Assembly (NCBI GenBank): GCA_041395845.1 | Contig: JAWKZS010000001.1 | Location: forward strand, 186,001-250,000 | DNA from: Ch67 sp041395845 | Lineage (GTDB): Bacteria; Pseudomonadota; Gammaproteobacteria; Pseudomonadales; Ketobacteraceae | Length of the DNA stretch: 64,000 nt | Direction: 5' to 3' | Shown: in pieces, positions 9,108 through 19,440 of the stretch | Position numbering within the stretch: the first letter of the stretch is position 1 | Layout of the letters: each line of letters starts with the position of its first letter | Notes under the pieces: generated by a model | What the model was told of the DNA's origin: nothing | What the model saw: only the letters and a program-made list of their open reading frames with translations | Database searches by the model: none | Program-made: the position numbers and the translations under genes

Positions 9108-9995
9108 TTAGTGCGGTTGCCCGCCTGCGGGAAGGGTTTCCCAGCTGCTGGCATGCTGTACATTCATCTGAAATGGTTTGCGCTTGCCTGCCTTGATTAG
9201 TTGCACCATGCGCCCACCCCAGGTGTTGCGATCAACAACCCAGCCGCGCGCTTCCAGCACCAGATCGGTGATACCAGACCGCTTTCGGGAGGCGGCAACA
9301 ACCTGATCGAAGGTGTCGCCCGCCAGGAACTCTGCGTGTTTACGATTCAGTTTCAGGGACACCTGCCCTTGCAGGTCTACCCAGATGACATTCTTGGTAA
9401 GGATTACTTTTTCCACGCGCCCTACCACACGTGCATAGCCACCTTTGAGCTCGGGGCTATCGGCAGCAATCGGCCGGTAGTATTCATGCCCCCACACACC
9501 CCTGCCATCGCTTCGGGCTTTGCGCTGCGCTGCGGCATAACAGTCTGCATAGTCCAGGTTAGGCGGAATCGCGACCTGAAAACCCGCTCCACTATACAAC
9601 AATTCAGCGATAATATTCTGGCCACCACTGGTAAACAGGTGCCCCAAAGTGCGGCCGTAATGATCAGTGGCCTGCCTGCCGGTCTGCAACCATAGTGGCT
9701 TGCTGTCTAGCTTTGCTTGCAGCAGTTCGGTCGCCCAACGCGCCAGCGGCTCTTCCACCTTTGGCGGATGCGCGATTTCCGGTGTATTGATACCCACCAG
9801 ACGCACACGACGCCCATCTTCCAGCACAACGGTGTCACCATCCAGCACCTTATCGACCCGCACTGCCTGAGGTCGAACCCCGGTAGTCTGCATGTCGCAG
9901 GTGACAGCCTGTACTCCACCCGCAAACCAACCCAACACCAGAACAAAAAAGGCTCCCATCGGAGCCTTTTTTATAATGCAGGGCTGCCGCCGCAT
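9108..9995 (-). CDS. Exported staphylococcal-nuclease-like protein
   Basis: Thermonuclease (SNase) family, probably periplasmic or secreted. About 295 residues: a signal peptide with a basic start (MRRQPCIIKK) and hydrophobic core ending GGVQA, then the SNase OB-fold core with VLDGDTVVLEDGRRVRLVGINTPE, DHYGRTLGHLF and GRGVWGHEYY, and an extra C-terminal domain (about 175-280). Asp/Arg catalytic positions typical of the family appear present (DGDT, RLVGI). The start chosen here overlaps the rpmE stop (TGATG) and gives a classical signal peptide; a later ATG at 9959 has AAGG six bases upstream but lacks the basic residues. The rpmE terminator lies inside the first codons. Confidence 0.85.
   Translation of the reverse strand: MRRQPCIIKKAPMGAFFVLVLGWFAGGVQAVTCDMQTTGVRPQAVRVDKVLDGDTVVLEDGRRVRLVGINTPEIAHPPKVEEPLARWATELLQAKLDSKPLWLQTGRQATDHYGRTLGHLFTSGGQNIIAELLYSGAGFQVAIPPNLDYADCYAAAQRKARSDGRGVWGHEYYRPIAADSPELKGGYARVVGRVEKVILTKNVIWVDLQGQVSLKLNRKHAEFLAGDTFDQVVAASRKRSGITDLVLEARGWVVDRNTWGGRMVQLIKAGKRKPFQMNVQHASSWETLPAGGQPH
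9945..9972 (-). terminator. Intrinsic terminator of rpmE, inside the nuclease coding start
   Basis: Arms 9945-9956 and 9961-9972 form a perfect 12-base inverted repeat with a four-base loop; on the minus strand a GGCTCC/GGAGCC core is followed by a run of six Ts. It begins 22 bases after the rpmE stop. The loop contains an ATG (9957-9959) in frame with the nuclease. Confidence 0.85.
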
Positions 9996-10210
9996 CACTT
10001 GGTGCGACGCACCGCGCCAAAGCGCTTCTTGAACTTGTCGATCCGGCCGCCAGTATCAACCACTTTCTGCTGACCAGTGTAGAACGGGTGGCAGGCAGAG
10101 CACACGTCGATGTGGAGATCCTTGCACAGGGTGGAACGGGTCTTGATCACGTTGCCACAGGTGCAGGTTGCAGTGACTTCGCTGTATTGCGGATGGATAT
10201 CGGCTTTCAT
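9995..10210 (-). CDS. rpmE: Ribosomal protein L31 (zinc-binding type)
   Basis: Large-subunit protein L31. The 71-residue product starts MKADIHPQY at 10210 with AGGTGA upstream. It carries all four zinc ligands of the C+ type (Cys16, Cys18, Cys37, Cys40), so it is the zinc-dependent form rather than the YkgM-like zinc-free paralogue. The stop overlaps a possible start of the nuclease gene. A long minus-strand frame extends upstream over priA but is only an antisense shadow. Confidence 0.97.
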   Translation of the reverse strand: MKADIHPQYSEVTATCTCGNVIKTRSTLCKDLHIDVCSACHPFYTGQQKVVDTGGRIDKFKKRFGAVRRTK

Positions 10211-10293
10211 GGGATCACCTTGCTTGCTCATGCCGCCACCTGATCGCCGCCAGGCACCGCATGAATCATTTAATGGGAAATATAAGGGCGCGA

Positions 10294-10321
10294 ATGATAC
10301 CAGACTCTGGCAAATTGGCAA
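10294..10321 (-). promoter_or_regulatory. Probable sigma70 promoter of rpmE
   Basis: On the minus strand TTGCCA (10321-10316) and TATCAT (10299-10294) are separated by 16 bases, placing transcription start about 75 bases before the rpmE ATG. The match is good but not perfect. Confidence 0.45.
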
Positions 10322-10384
10322 GCAAGCGATTAGAGTGTTCTGAATCCACTCTGCCAAACCACTGGATTTTATCGATTTTTCATT

Positions 10385-12604
10385 GTGACTTCGCCTCGTC
10401 ATACCATCATTCAGGTGGCGCTGCCGGTTCCCTTGCGCCGCACCTTCGACTACCTGCCACGGGGCGACATGGCGGTGTCTGCACTGCAGCCGGGCCGCCG
10501 GGTGAAAGTCCCCTTTGGCAAACGCCAGCTGATCGGCCTCGTGACCGGCATTCTGCCCCACTCCGATTACGGTGACGAAAAGCTGAAAGCCATCACCGAA
10601 GTCCTGGATGAAGAACCTGCGATCCCCCCTTTGCTGCTCCAGCTGTGCCAGTGGGCTGCTGACTATTATCAGTACAGCATCGGAGAAGTGCTGGCGGCCG
10701 CGCTGCCAACCTTGCTGCGCACCCAGGATGACAGCTGGCAGGAAGTGGCGATCCGCTGGCAGCTGACCCAGAAAGGCCGCCTGATCGGACTGGAACAGCT
10801 GGGCCGGGCCAAGCGCCAGCAGGAGGCGATTGGCATACTGCGGGAGCATCCGGACGGTCTGCACCACAAAATGCTTACCGGGCTGGGCGTCCAAGCCGCC
10901 ATCCTGAAAACCCTGCAGTCCAAGGGACTGATCGAGCAGCATGCCGATGGCCCTGCCCGGCGGCACTGGCAGGCCAATCGCGCGCTGGCGGAAAGCCCCC
11001 TCACCCTGAACGAAGAACAGCAACATGCCCTGCAGGCGATCACCACAGCTGAAGGGTTCATGCCGTTCCTGCTGGAAGGCGTCACCGGCAGCGGCAAGAC
11101 CGAGATTTACCTGCAGGCCATCACCCATTGCCTGCAACAGGGGCGACAGGCCCTGGTGCTGGTGCCGGAAATTGGCTTGACGCCGCAAACCCTGCACCGC
11201 TTCCAGCAGCGATTCGCAGTGCCTGTGGTGGGGTTTCATTCCAACCTGAATGATCGGGAACGCCTTGCCAGCTGGCGCAAGATCCGCAATGGCGAGGCTG
11301 CGATCCTGATCGGCACCCGCTCGGCCCTGTTTGCGCCGACCGAAAACCTGGGCCTGATCATCGTGGATGAAGAGCACGACCTGTCCTACAAGCAGCAGGA
11401 AGGTTTTCGCTACAACGCCCGGGATGTAGCCATCATGCGGGGCAAGATCGAGAATGTACCGGTGGTGCTGGGCAGCGCGACCCCGGCTCTGGAAACCCTG
11501 CACAACGCCCGCAATGGCCGCTACCAGCATCTGTTGCTGACCCAGCGTGCCGGCAACGCACTGCCACCGCGCTACCGGGTGCTGGATATCCGCCAGAAAG
11601 CGCTGACCCACGGCATGGCGCCGGAATTGCTCGATGCGATGAAACAGACCCTGCAGGCCGGCCGCCAGGTGATGGTCTTCATCAACCGCCGCGGTTATGC
11701 CCCGGTATTGATGTGTCACGATTGCGGCTGGTTCAAGGAGTGCCCCCACTGCGACCACCGCATGACCTGTCATGCCAATCCCGCACGCCTGCACTGCCAT
11801 CACTGCAATTATCAATGCAGCATTCCCCGCTACTGCGGTCACTGCAAGAGTACGGACCTGCGCCCGGTGGGCATGGGCACCGAACGGCTGGAAGATAATC
11901 TGGCGGCACTGTTTCCGAAATTTCCGGTGATCCGGATTGATCGTGACACAACCCAGCGCAAGCATGCGCTGGCCCAGCATCTGGAACGGGTGCAACAGGG
12001 GCAGCCCTGCATCATTGTCGGCACCCAGATGCTGGCGAAGGGACATCATTTCCCCAAACTGGCACTGGTGGCGGTATGCGATATCGATGCCGGCCTGTTC
12101 GCAGCGGATTTTCGCGCCACGGAGCACACCGCGCAGTTGTTGATGCAGGTGTCCGGACGAGCAGGCCGCGCCAGTGATCAGGGGACCGTCATCCTGCAAA
12201 CCCATCAGCCGGGACATCCCCTGCTACAGACGCTGCTGAACGATGGTTACAGCCGTTTTGCCACTGAACTGATCAATGAGCGCCGTCTGCTGGGAATGCC
12301 GCCGTTCGGCTATCTGGCACTGCTGCGGGCGGAAAGCACGGAACCGAAACAGGCCTCCGGCTTTCTGCATCAGATGGGCCAGTGGCTGCAGCACAACAAC
12401 GATCTGGGTGGCGTGGAAGTGTGGGGCCCGGCACCGGCACTGATGCCGCGCAAGGCACGGCGGTTCCGCTTTCAACTGATGTTGCGGGCCGATCAGCGGG
12501 GCGCGTTGCAGCGGGCAGTGAAATTGATGGTGGCCCAGGCAGACGCCACTGCCAGCCACCAGCTGCGCTGGAGTGTCGATGTCGATCCAGTGACGCTGGA
12601 TTAA
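10385..12604 (+). CDS. priA: Primosomal replication restart helicase PriA
   Basis: 3'-5' helicase that reloads the replisome at stalled forks. The 739-residue product (normal size) starts with GTG and has the DNA-binding domain (VALPVPLRRTFDYLP), Walker A GVTGSGKTEIY near residues 233-243, the DEEH box near 327, and a zinc-binding insertion starting near residue 443 with CHDCGWF, CPHC, CHHC and CGHC pairs, then the C-terminal helicase lobe (GTQMLAKGHHFP; QVSGRAGRA). It is divergent from rpmE, as in Pseudomonas. No strong ribosome binding site precedes the GTG. Confidence 0.97.
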   Translation: MTSPRHTIIQVALPVPLRRTFDYLPRGDMAVSALQPGRRVKVPFGKRQLIGLVTGILPHSDYGDEKLKAITEVLDEEPAIPPLLLQLCQWAADYYQYSIGEVLAAALPTLLRTQDDSWQEVAIRWQLTQKGRLIGLEQLGRAKRQQEAIGILREHPDGLHHKMLTGLGVQAAILKTLQSKGLIEQHADGPARRHWQANRALAESPLTLNEEQQHALQAITTAEGFMPFLLEGVTGSGKTEIYLQAITHCLQQGRQALVLVPEIGLTPQTLHRFQQRFAVPVVGFHSNLNDRERLASWRKIRNGEAAILIGTRSALFAPTENLGLIIVDEEHDLSYKQQEGFRYNARDVAIMRGKIENVPVVLGSATPALETLHNARNGRYQHLLLTQRAGNALPPRYRVLDIRQKALTHGMAPELLDAMKQTLQAGRQVMVFINRRGYAPVLMCHDCGWFKECPHCDHRMTCHANPARLHCHHCNYQCSIPRYCGHCKSTDLRPVGMGTERLEDNLAALFPKFPVIRIDRDTTQRKHALAQHLERVQQGQPCIIVGTQMLAKGHHFPKLALVAVCDIDAGLFAADFRATEHTAQLLMQVSGRAGRASDQGTVILQTHQPGHPLLQTLLNDGYSRFATELINERRLLGMPPFGYLALLRAESTEPKQASGFLHQMGQWLQHNNDLGGVEVWGPAPALMPRKARRFRFQLMLRADQRGALQRAVKLMVAQADATASHQLRWSVDVDPVTLD

Positions 12605-12610
12605 GTAGTC

Positions 12611-13780
12611 TTACGCACTGGAAGCGGACGGTGCACTGCCGGACGACAGGGTCGCAACCACCTGATCCCGCCCGGCGCGCTTGGCTTCGTACAGGTTGTC
12701 ATCCGCCTGACGCCAGGCATCGTCCACGGTGCCGCCATTGATCTGTACCACACCGATACTGACGGTCACCGCGAAAGCGTGATCCCGCCGACCAAAGGCC
12801 TGGGTGCGCAACTGCCACGCAATGTGTTCGGCGATACGCTGGGCTTGCGCCAGTTCGGTATCCGGCAGCAGCACCGCGAATTCTTCACCCCCAACCCGCG
12901 CGGCCACATCGCCCCGGCGCCGGATGGAATCCGCCAGAATCCGCCCGAAAACTTCCAGCACCTTGTCACCGGCGGGATGACCGTGGCGGTCGTTCACCTG
13001 CTTGAAATGATCCACATCGAGAAGCATCAAACACAGTGGATGGCGGCGCCGGGCGAAGCGCATCATTTCCAACTCAAACGCATCCATGAAGGCGCGACGA
13101 TTGAGCAGCCCAGTCAGCGTGTCGGTGCGCACCAGCGCTTCCAGTTCTTTTTGCTCTCGCAGCATGATGTAGGCAATCAGAAAAAACAGCGCCACTACTG
13201 GTATCGTGATCATGTTGTAGATGATGCGCAGCCAGAAGGCCCACCAGGCGTTGAGCGGCTCACCCACGTAAATCGGGCTTTGCAATAACGGCGCGTAGGG
13301 AAAGGCATCGGTCCAGAACGCGACTTCGCTGATCACGAACAGAAACCCCATCACGATAAAGATCGGCTTGTAGATTTGCGGCTTGAACAGCGCCCGCACC
13401 AGAATCAGCATCCCCATGCACAGCAGCATCAGCGGGGAATCCTTGTAGCCATAGCCGATGCTCAGCACGATCACGGCGGAAAACGCGGTAAACACCGCAA
13501 ACAGGGACAGCGCCGGCAAATCCTGTTCCGCCTTGCGCAACTGCCAGGCGCGCCGCGCGATCAGCAACTGGGTCGCCATCACCAGCACCAGCACCACCTG
13601 ACTGAATGGCACCCGCTCCTGCCGGTAAATGTGGCTCCACTGCTCTGACATCTGCGCCGCCAGCGGCATGAACAGAAACACCGTGAATAATGGCAGTGGC
13701 ACCAGCGATATCACCAGGCAGGCCATCGCATCGCGCTGCTGGCGGAACAGTTTTTCAAGCCAGCGCAGGGGCGCGGACAT
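12611..13780 (-). CDS. Membrane-bound GGDEF diguanylate cyclase (second of tandem pair)
   Basis: Synthesises cyclic di-GMP from GTP. The 389-residue product has about six transmembrane helices (about residues 17-215) and a C-terminal GGDEF domain (about 225-380) with active-site GGEEF in RVGGEEFAVLLPD. An inhibitory-site RxxD (RRGD) lies five residues before GGEEF, so product feedback is expected. The ATG has a strong AGGAGG six bases upstream, placed within the end of the preceding GGDEF gene; the two overlap by 26 bases and are surely co-transcribed. Confidence 0.92.
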   Translation of the reverse strand: MSAPLRWLEKLFRQQRDAMACLVISLVPLPLFTVFLFMPLAAQMSEQWSHIYRQERVPFSQVVLVLVMATQLLIARRAWQLRKAEQDLPALSLFAVFTAFSAVIVLSIGYGYKDSPLMLLCMGMLILVRALFKPQIYKPIFIVMGFLFVISEVAFWTDAFPYAPLLQSPIYVGEPLNAWWAFWLRIIYNMITIPVVALFFLIAYIMLREQKELEALVRTDTLTGLLNRRAFMDAFELEMMRFARRRHPLCLMLLDVDHFKQVNDRHGHPAGDKVLEVFGRILADSIRRRGDVAARVGGEEFAVLLPDTELAQAQRIAEHIAWQLRTQAFGRRDHAFAVTVSIGVVQINGGTVDDAWRQADDNLYEAKRAGRDQVVATLSSGSAPSASSA

Positions 13781-14924
13781 GCGGGCCCTCCTGATTCAGC
13801 GCGGTGGCGACGATACGGTTACGTCCCTGCGCCTTGGCCAGATACAGGTTCGCATCGGCATAATGCAGCAACGCCTCGGCGGAGTGACCGTGACTTTCCA
13901 CCACCCCCATACTCAGAGACACCTTGAACGGGCCATGGACGCCCTGGAAAGTGACACGGGCCAGACTGTCCTGAATGCGCTGGCACACCTGCTTTGCCCC
14001 CGCCAGCGTGGTGTCCGGCAGCAGCACGGCGAACTCTTCGCCGCCAACGCGCGCCGGCACGTCGGTGGGTACCCGCATGTGTTCCCGCAGGATGTCACCC
14101 AGCGACTGCAGCACCTGATCCCCCACCAGATGACCGTGGGTATCGTTGATCTTCTTGAAGTGGTCCGCATCGATCAGCACCAGACTCAGCGGATATTCGT
14201 TGCGCCCGAGCCGGGCACACTCACGCTCCAGCCGCTCCATGAAATAGCGCCGGTTGGCGAGCCCGGTGAGCACATCCAGCTGGGACATCAGGGTAAGGGT
14301 CTTCTGATGAAAATCGTAATGCCCGAACAACAGCCAGATCAGCACACCGTAAGCGAGCACAATCACATACTGGATGCCGGAGCGCAGGACTTCCGCCATG
14401 AAATGCTGCTGGCCGTTTTCGAACGCCTGGGGACCATAACCCGGCGCGTAGGGCACCAGCCCGGTGAAGATCGCCAGATCATTGACCGCAACAATCAGGA
14501 CCCCCACCGCCAGACCGATCGCCGAGGACCGCATGTCCAGCAGCAGCAGGCCGCAGGGTACCAGGCCAATGATCACCAGATTGGCGGGATAGGTCAGGTT
14601 GCCCCCCAGAAACGCGGTGGTTGAAAAGCCGATGGTCGCCAGCACGGCAATGGCGGCATACACCCGAGGCAGCGGCGTCACCCACAGCCGCCGTGGCCGC
14701 AACCACACCAGCATGCCCAACTGAATGACCATGGCCAGCACGATCAACAGACCGCCAGCGATCATGTAGAAGGGATCCAGCAATGGCGTCAGGGAAGGCA
14801 CGACAAGACCCACCCCTGGCGCAAGAATAAAGGCCAGCAGGAAGGGCATTTGAAGGTAGATCGCAAAAATGGCACGCTGCGCGGGCGTTGCCTCGCTGAG
14901 AAAAGCGCGGAATCGATCCAGCAT
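13755..14924 (-). CDS. Membrane-bound GGDEF diguanylate cyclase (first of tandem pair)
   Basis: Same architecture and identical 389-residue length as the downstream gene: about six transmembrane helices (about 18-195) and a GGDEF domain with active site GGEEF (ARVGGEEFAVLLPDT). Unlike its neighbour it has no canonical RxxD inhibitory site (the position reads VPTD), so it may escape product inhibition. The pair looks like an old tandem duplication. A 20-base palindrome lies about 30 bases upstream of the ATG. The signal it senses is unknown. Confidence 0.92.
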   Translation of the reverse strand: MLDRFRAFLSEATPAQRAIFAIYLQMPFLLAFILAPGVGLVVPSLTPLLDPFYMIAGGLLIVLAMVIQLGMLVWLRPRRLWVTPLPRVYAAIAVLATIGFSTTAFLGGNLTYPANLVIIGLVPCGLLLLDMRSSAIGLAVGVLIVAVNDLAIFTGLVPYAPGYGPQAFENGQQHFMAEVLRSGIQYVIVLAYGVLIWLLFGHYDFHQKTLTLMSQLDVLTGLANRRYFMERLERECARLGRNEYPLSLVLIDADHFKKINDTHGHLVGDQVLQSLGDILREHMRVPTDVPARVGGEEFAVLLPDTTLAGAKQVCQRIQDSLARVTFQGVHGPFKVSLSMGVVESHGHSAEALLHYADANLYLAKAQGRNRIVATALNQEGPHVRAPALA

Positions 14925-14953
14925 GTATGTACCTGTTTGTTATTGTTATTGCT

Positions 14954-14973
14954 GTACAGAATTCATTCTGTAC
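14954..14973. promoter_or_regulatory. Palindromic operator-like site between the GGDEF pair and argS
   Basis: GTACAGAA-TTCA-TTCTGTAC: perfect eight-base half-sites with a four-base spacer, 30 bases upstream of the GGDEF operon start. It does not fit the LexA rule CTG-N10-CAG. The binding protein is unknown. Confidence 0.45.
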
Positions 14974-15148
14974 CCTCCCGCCAAAGCGCGCCAGATGCTG
15001 CAACCACTTGATAACCATTCGTTACGCATTGCAATACTCGGGCCTCCGCGCCCCGCTGGCTCTGGCCATCGGACGGCCAAACGGGGATAATACCCGGCTA
15101 TTTTTCACCAAATTCCGCCAACCTACCTGACAGATTGCGCTGCCTCAC

Positions 15149-16909
15149 ATGAAACAGACCCTGGAAAACCTGCTGGAAACCACCTTCGATACGCTTGTCA
15201 GCCAAGGCACCATTCCGGCGGATGCCCCGCGCAAGATCCAGGTAGACCGTACCAAGGACAAGACCCACGGCGATTTCGCCACCAATCTGGCGATGATTCT
15301 GGCCAAGCCTGCAGGAATGAAACCCCGCGAGCTGGCGGACAAAATCGTAGCGGCCCTGCCAGACAACACGGCCATCATCAAAGTGGATATCGCCGGCCCG
15401 GGCTTCATCAACTTCTTCATGTCTTCCGACAGCCGCTTCGCCGTGGTGCGCCAGGCGCTGGAAGACGTCACCGCATTCTCTTCACCGAACATTGGCAACG
15501 GCGAAAAAGTGCTGCTGGAATTCGTATCCGCCAATCCCACCGGCCCGATGCATGTGGGCCATGGACGTGGCGCGGCCTATGGCTCGGCCTTGGGCAACCT
15601 GCTGACCGCCACCGGCCATCAGGTCCACCGCGAATACTACATCAACGATGCCGGCAGGCAGGCGGATGTACTGGCGGTGTCGGTATTCATGCGTTATCTG
15701 GAAGCCTGTGGCCAGACCGTCAGGATCCCCTCCCGTGCCTATCCTGCTGATTATGTGCGGGTGTGTGGCGAAGCGCTGAAAGCCAAAGTGGGCGACGACT
15801 ATTTCCGTCTCTACAGTGAAGTGATGGCAGACCTGCCCGAAGATCCCGAGGGCGACGGCGACGACATCAAAGCCAAAAAAGAACTGCACCTGGATGCACT
15901 GATCGAGCGCGTGCGCACGCTGCTGGATTCCGACTACCGCAAGCTGCAGGATTTTGCCCTCGACATGCAGATGGACGCGATCCGCTCCACCCTGCAGGCG
16001 TTCAACGTGGAATTCGACCAGTGGTTTTCCGAGCGCTCGCTGCTGGACACCGGCGCCATCGGCCATGCCATCGACCTGCTGCGGCAGCGTGGCCACGTGT
16101 ACGAGAAAGACGGCGCAGTCTGGCTGGCCACCTCGAAACTGGGGGACGAAAAAGATCGCGTACTGATTCGCGATAACGGCATCCACACCTATTTTGCTGC
16201 GGACGTGGCCTATCACCTGCACAAGCTGGAACGCAAGTTCGACACCCTGATCGACGTCTGGGGTGCCGACCACCACGGCTACATCGCCCGGGTGCGCGCG
16301 GCCATCGAAGCACTGACCGGCCAGGGCGACAAATTCCACGTGGCGCTGATCCAGTTCGTCACCCTGTCATCCGGCCGCATGGGCAAGCGCTCCGGCAATT
16401 TCGTGACCCTGTCGCAACTGATCGAGGAAGCTGGCAACGATGCCACCCGCTTCTTCTACCTGACCCGCTCACCGGAACAGCATCTGGAATTCGATATCGA
16501 TCTGGCCCGCTCGCAGACCGCCGACAACCCGGTGTTCTATCTGCAGTACGCCCATGCCCGCGTGTGCAGCATGGTGCGGGAACTGGGTGAGCGCGGCTAC
16601 AGTTATGATCAGGAAGCCGGCCTTGCCGCCCTGGCCGATCTGCCGGAAGCCGCTGCCGAAGATCTCGCCAAGCGCATTGCCGCCTGGCCCGACGCGGTCG
16701 CCGGCGCAGCCCGCAACAAGGCACCCCACCAGCTGACCCACGTACTGCGGGAACTGGCCCAGGAATTTCATGCCTGGTACAACGGCAACAAAGTCCTGGT
16801 GGACGAATCCAATATCCGGAATGCGCGCCTGGCGCTGGCCATCGCGGTGAAGAACATCATCGCCAACGGCCTTGCCCTGCTGGGTGTGAGCGCACCGGAA
16901 AAAATGTAA
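15149..16909 (+). CDS. argS: Arginyl-tRNA synthetase
   Basis: Class I synthetase charging tRNA-Arg. The 586-residue product has the N-terminal additional domain, the HIGH-type signature HVGHGRG (in SANPTGPMHVGHGRGAAYG), the catalytic core, a KMSKS-equivalent region (SSGRMGKRSGNFVTL), and the C-terminal all-helical DALR anticodon-binding domain (YLQYAHARVCSMVREL onwards). A SPOR-domain gene follows nine bases later, as in Pseudomonas. Confidence 0.97.
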   Translation: MKQTLENLLETTFDTLVSQGTIPADAPRKIQVDRTKDKTHGDFATNLAMILAKPAGMKPRELADKIVAALPDNTAIIKVDIAGPGFINFFMSSDSRFAVVRQALEDVTAFSSPNIGNGEKVLLEFVSANPTGPMHVGHGRGAAYGSALGNLLTATGHQVHREYYINDAGRQADVLAVSVFMRYLEACGQTVRIPSRAYPADYVRVCGEALKAKVGDDYFRLYSEVMADLPEDPEGDGDDIKAKKELHLDALIERVRTLLDSDYRKLQDFALDMQMDAIRSTLQAFNVEFDQWFSERSLLDTGAIGHAIDLLRQRGHVYEKDGAVWLATSKLGDEKDRVLIRDNGIHTYFAADVAYHLHKLERKFDTLIDVWGADHHGYIARVRAAIEALTGQGDKFHVALIQFVTLSSGRMGKRSGNFVTLSQLIEEAGNDATRFFYLTRSPEQHLEFDIDLARSQTADNPVFYLQYAHARVCSMVRELGERGYSYDQEAGLAALADLPEAAAEDLAKRIAAWPDAVAGAARNKAPHQLTHVLRELAQEFHAWYNGNKVLVDESNIRNARLALAIAVKNIIANGLALLGVSAPEKM

Positions 16910-16918
16910 GGAACGATT

Positions 16919-17428
16919 TTGGCGAAGAAAGCGCAATCCAACGTCCCCGCCTGGGTATGGCTGTTCACCGGTGTCGTGACCGGCCTGTTCTTGGCGTTTC
17001 TCTACTACCTTGCCGGGATCAAGCCCACCGCCCAGCAAATGCGGGATGTGGAAATGAAAACGCCCACGGTCAGCAGCGACGGCAAGGGCGCGCCCAAGTT
17101 CGATTTCTACACCCTGCTGCCGGACAAGGAAGTGGTGGAAGCCACCACACCCCGCCCGAAACAGCCAGCCACCCCCAAGCCGGATGCCACCCCGGAAACC
17201 TTCCTGATCCAGACCGGCTCGTTCCGCTCTGCCGAGGAAGCCGACCGCCGCCGCGCCGAACTGATCCTGATGGGAATGGACGTGAAAATCCAGAAAGTGG
17301 TGCTCAGCGGCGGCGAAACCTGGCACCGGGTGCAGATCGGTCCGTTCAACAGCGCAGCCACACTCGAAGCCGCCAAAACCACCCTGGCGGAAAACCAGGT
17401 GGAATACATCGTCACCCGCTTGAAATAA
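16919..17428 (+). CDS. SPOR-domain cell-division protein, FtsN-like
   Basis: Bitopic inner-membrane protein with a C-terminal peptidoglycan-binding SPOR domain. The 169 residues comprise a short cytoplasmic tail, one transmembrane helix (about 12-32), a Pro/Thr-rich linker (about 60-95) and the SPOR domain (about 95-169; FLIQTGSFRSAEEADRRRAEL, then WHRVQIGPF). The start is an unusual TTG preceded by AAGGA with good spacing and is the only start before the membrane helix. It lies just downstream of argS and upstream of hslVU. It may correspond to FtsN, but it is shorter than E. coli FtsN (319 residues). Confidence 0.9.
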   Translation: MAKKAQSNVPAWVWLFTGVVTGLFLAFLYYLAGIKPTAQQMRDVEMKTPTVSSDGKGAPKFDFYTLLPDKEVVEATTPRPKQPATPKPDATPETFLIQTGSFRSAEEADRRRAELILMGMDVKIQKVVLSGGETWHRVQIGPFNSAATLEAAKTTLAENQVEYIVTRLK

Positions 17429-17482
17429 TCCACCCCGCCCCCATAACTGCTCCACTGCTCTGTCTTATGAAAAGGAGTCACC

Positions 17483-18028
17483 GTGGAACAGTATCGCGGC
17501 ACCACCATCCTGTCGGCCCGCCGTAACGGCAAGGTTGTCATCGGCGGCGATGGCCAGGTCAGCCTGGGCAACACCATCATGAAAGGCAACGCCCGCAAAG
17601 TGCGCCGCCTCTACAACAATCAGGTGATCGCCGGGTTTGCCGGTGGCACCGCCGATGCCTTTACCCTGTTCGAACGCTTCGAAGGCAAGCTGGAAAAGCA
17701 CCAGGGCAACCTGACCCGCGCTGCCGTGGAACTGGCCAAGGACTGGCGTACCGACCGCATCCTGCGCCGGCTCGAAGCCCTCCTCGCCGTGGCCGACAAA
17801 GAAGCCTCGCTGATCATCACCGGCAATGGCGACGTCATCCAGCCGGAAAACGATCTGATTGCCATCGGCTCCGGCGGCCCCTTTGCGCAATCCGCGGCCC
17901 GCGCGCTGCTGGAAAACACCGAATTGAGTGCCCGCGACATCGTCGAAAAGGGCCTGCGCATCGCTGCCGACATCTGCATCTACACCAATCACAACCTGAC
18001 CATCGAAGAACTGGACTGCGCCCGCTGA
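17483..18028 (+). CDS. hslV: ATP-dependent protease peptidase subunit HslV
   Basis: Proteolytic subunit of the HslUV (ClpQY) protease, forming double hexameric rings. 181 residues, starting with GTG behind AAGGAG. The catalytic N-terminal threonine is Thr7 in MEQYRG-TTILSARRNGK, so a six-residue propeptide has to be removed. The family core GGDGQVSLGNTIMKG and FAGGTADAFTLFERFE is intact. hslU follows 18 bases later. Confidence 0.97.
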   Translation: MEQYRGTTILSARRNGKVVIGGDGQVSLGNTIMKGNARKVRRLYNNQVIAGFAGGTADAFTLFERFEGKLEKHQGNLTRAAVELAKDWRTDRILRRLEALLAVADKEASLIITGNGDVIQPENDLIAIGSGGPFAQSAARALLENTELSARDIVEKGLRIAADICIYTNHNLTIEELDCAR

Positions 18029-18046
18029 GCGCCGAGAGCTGTGACC

Positions 18047-19390
<1,344 letters not shown>

Positions 19391-19440
19391 CAGTAAAGAG
19401 ACTACTGCTGTTAGGCCAGCAAGCTGAAGCCTATCGCGAA

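Noticed and set aside
9995..12217. 740-codon minus-strand open frame across priA
   Set aside because: It is antisense to a convincing priA. Only its last 71 codons (rpmE) are real; the rest shows no family likeness and follows from GC-rich codon bias.
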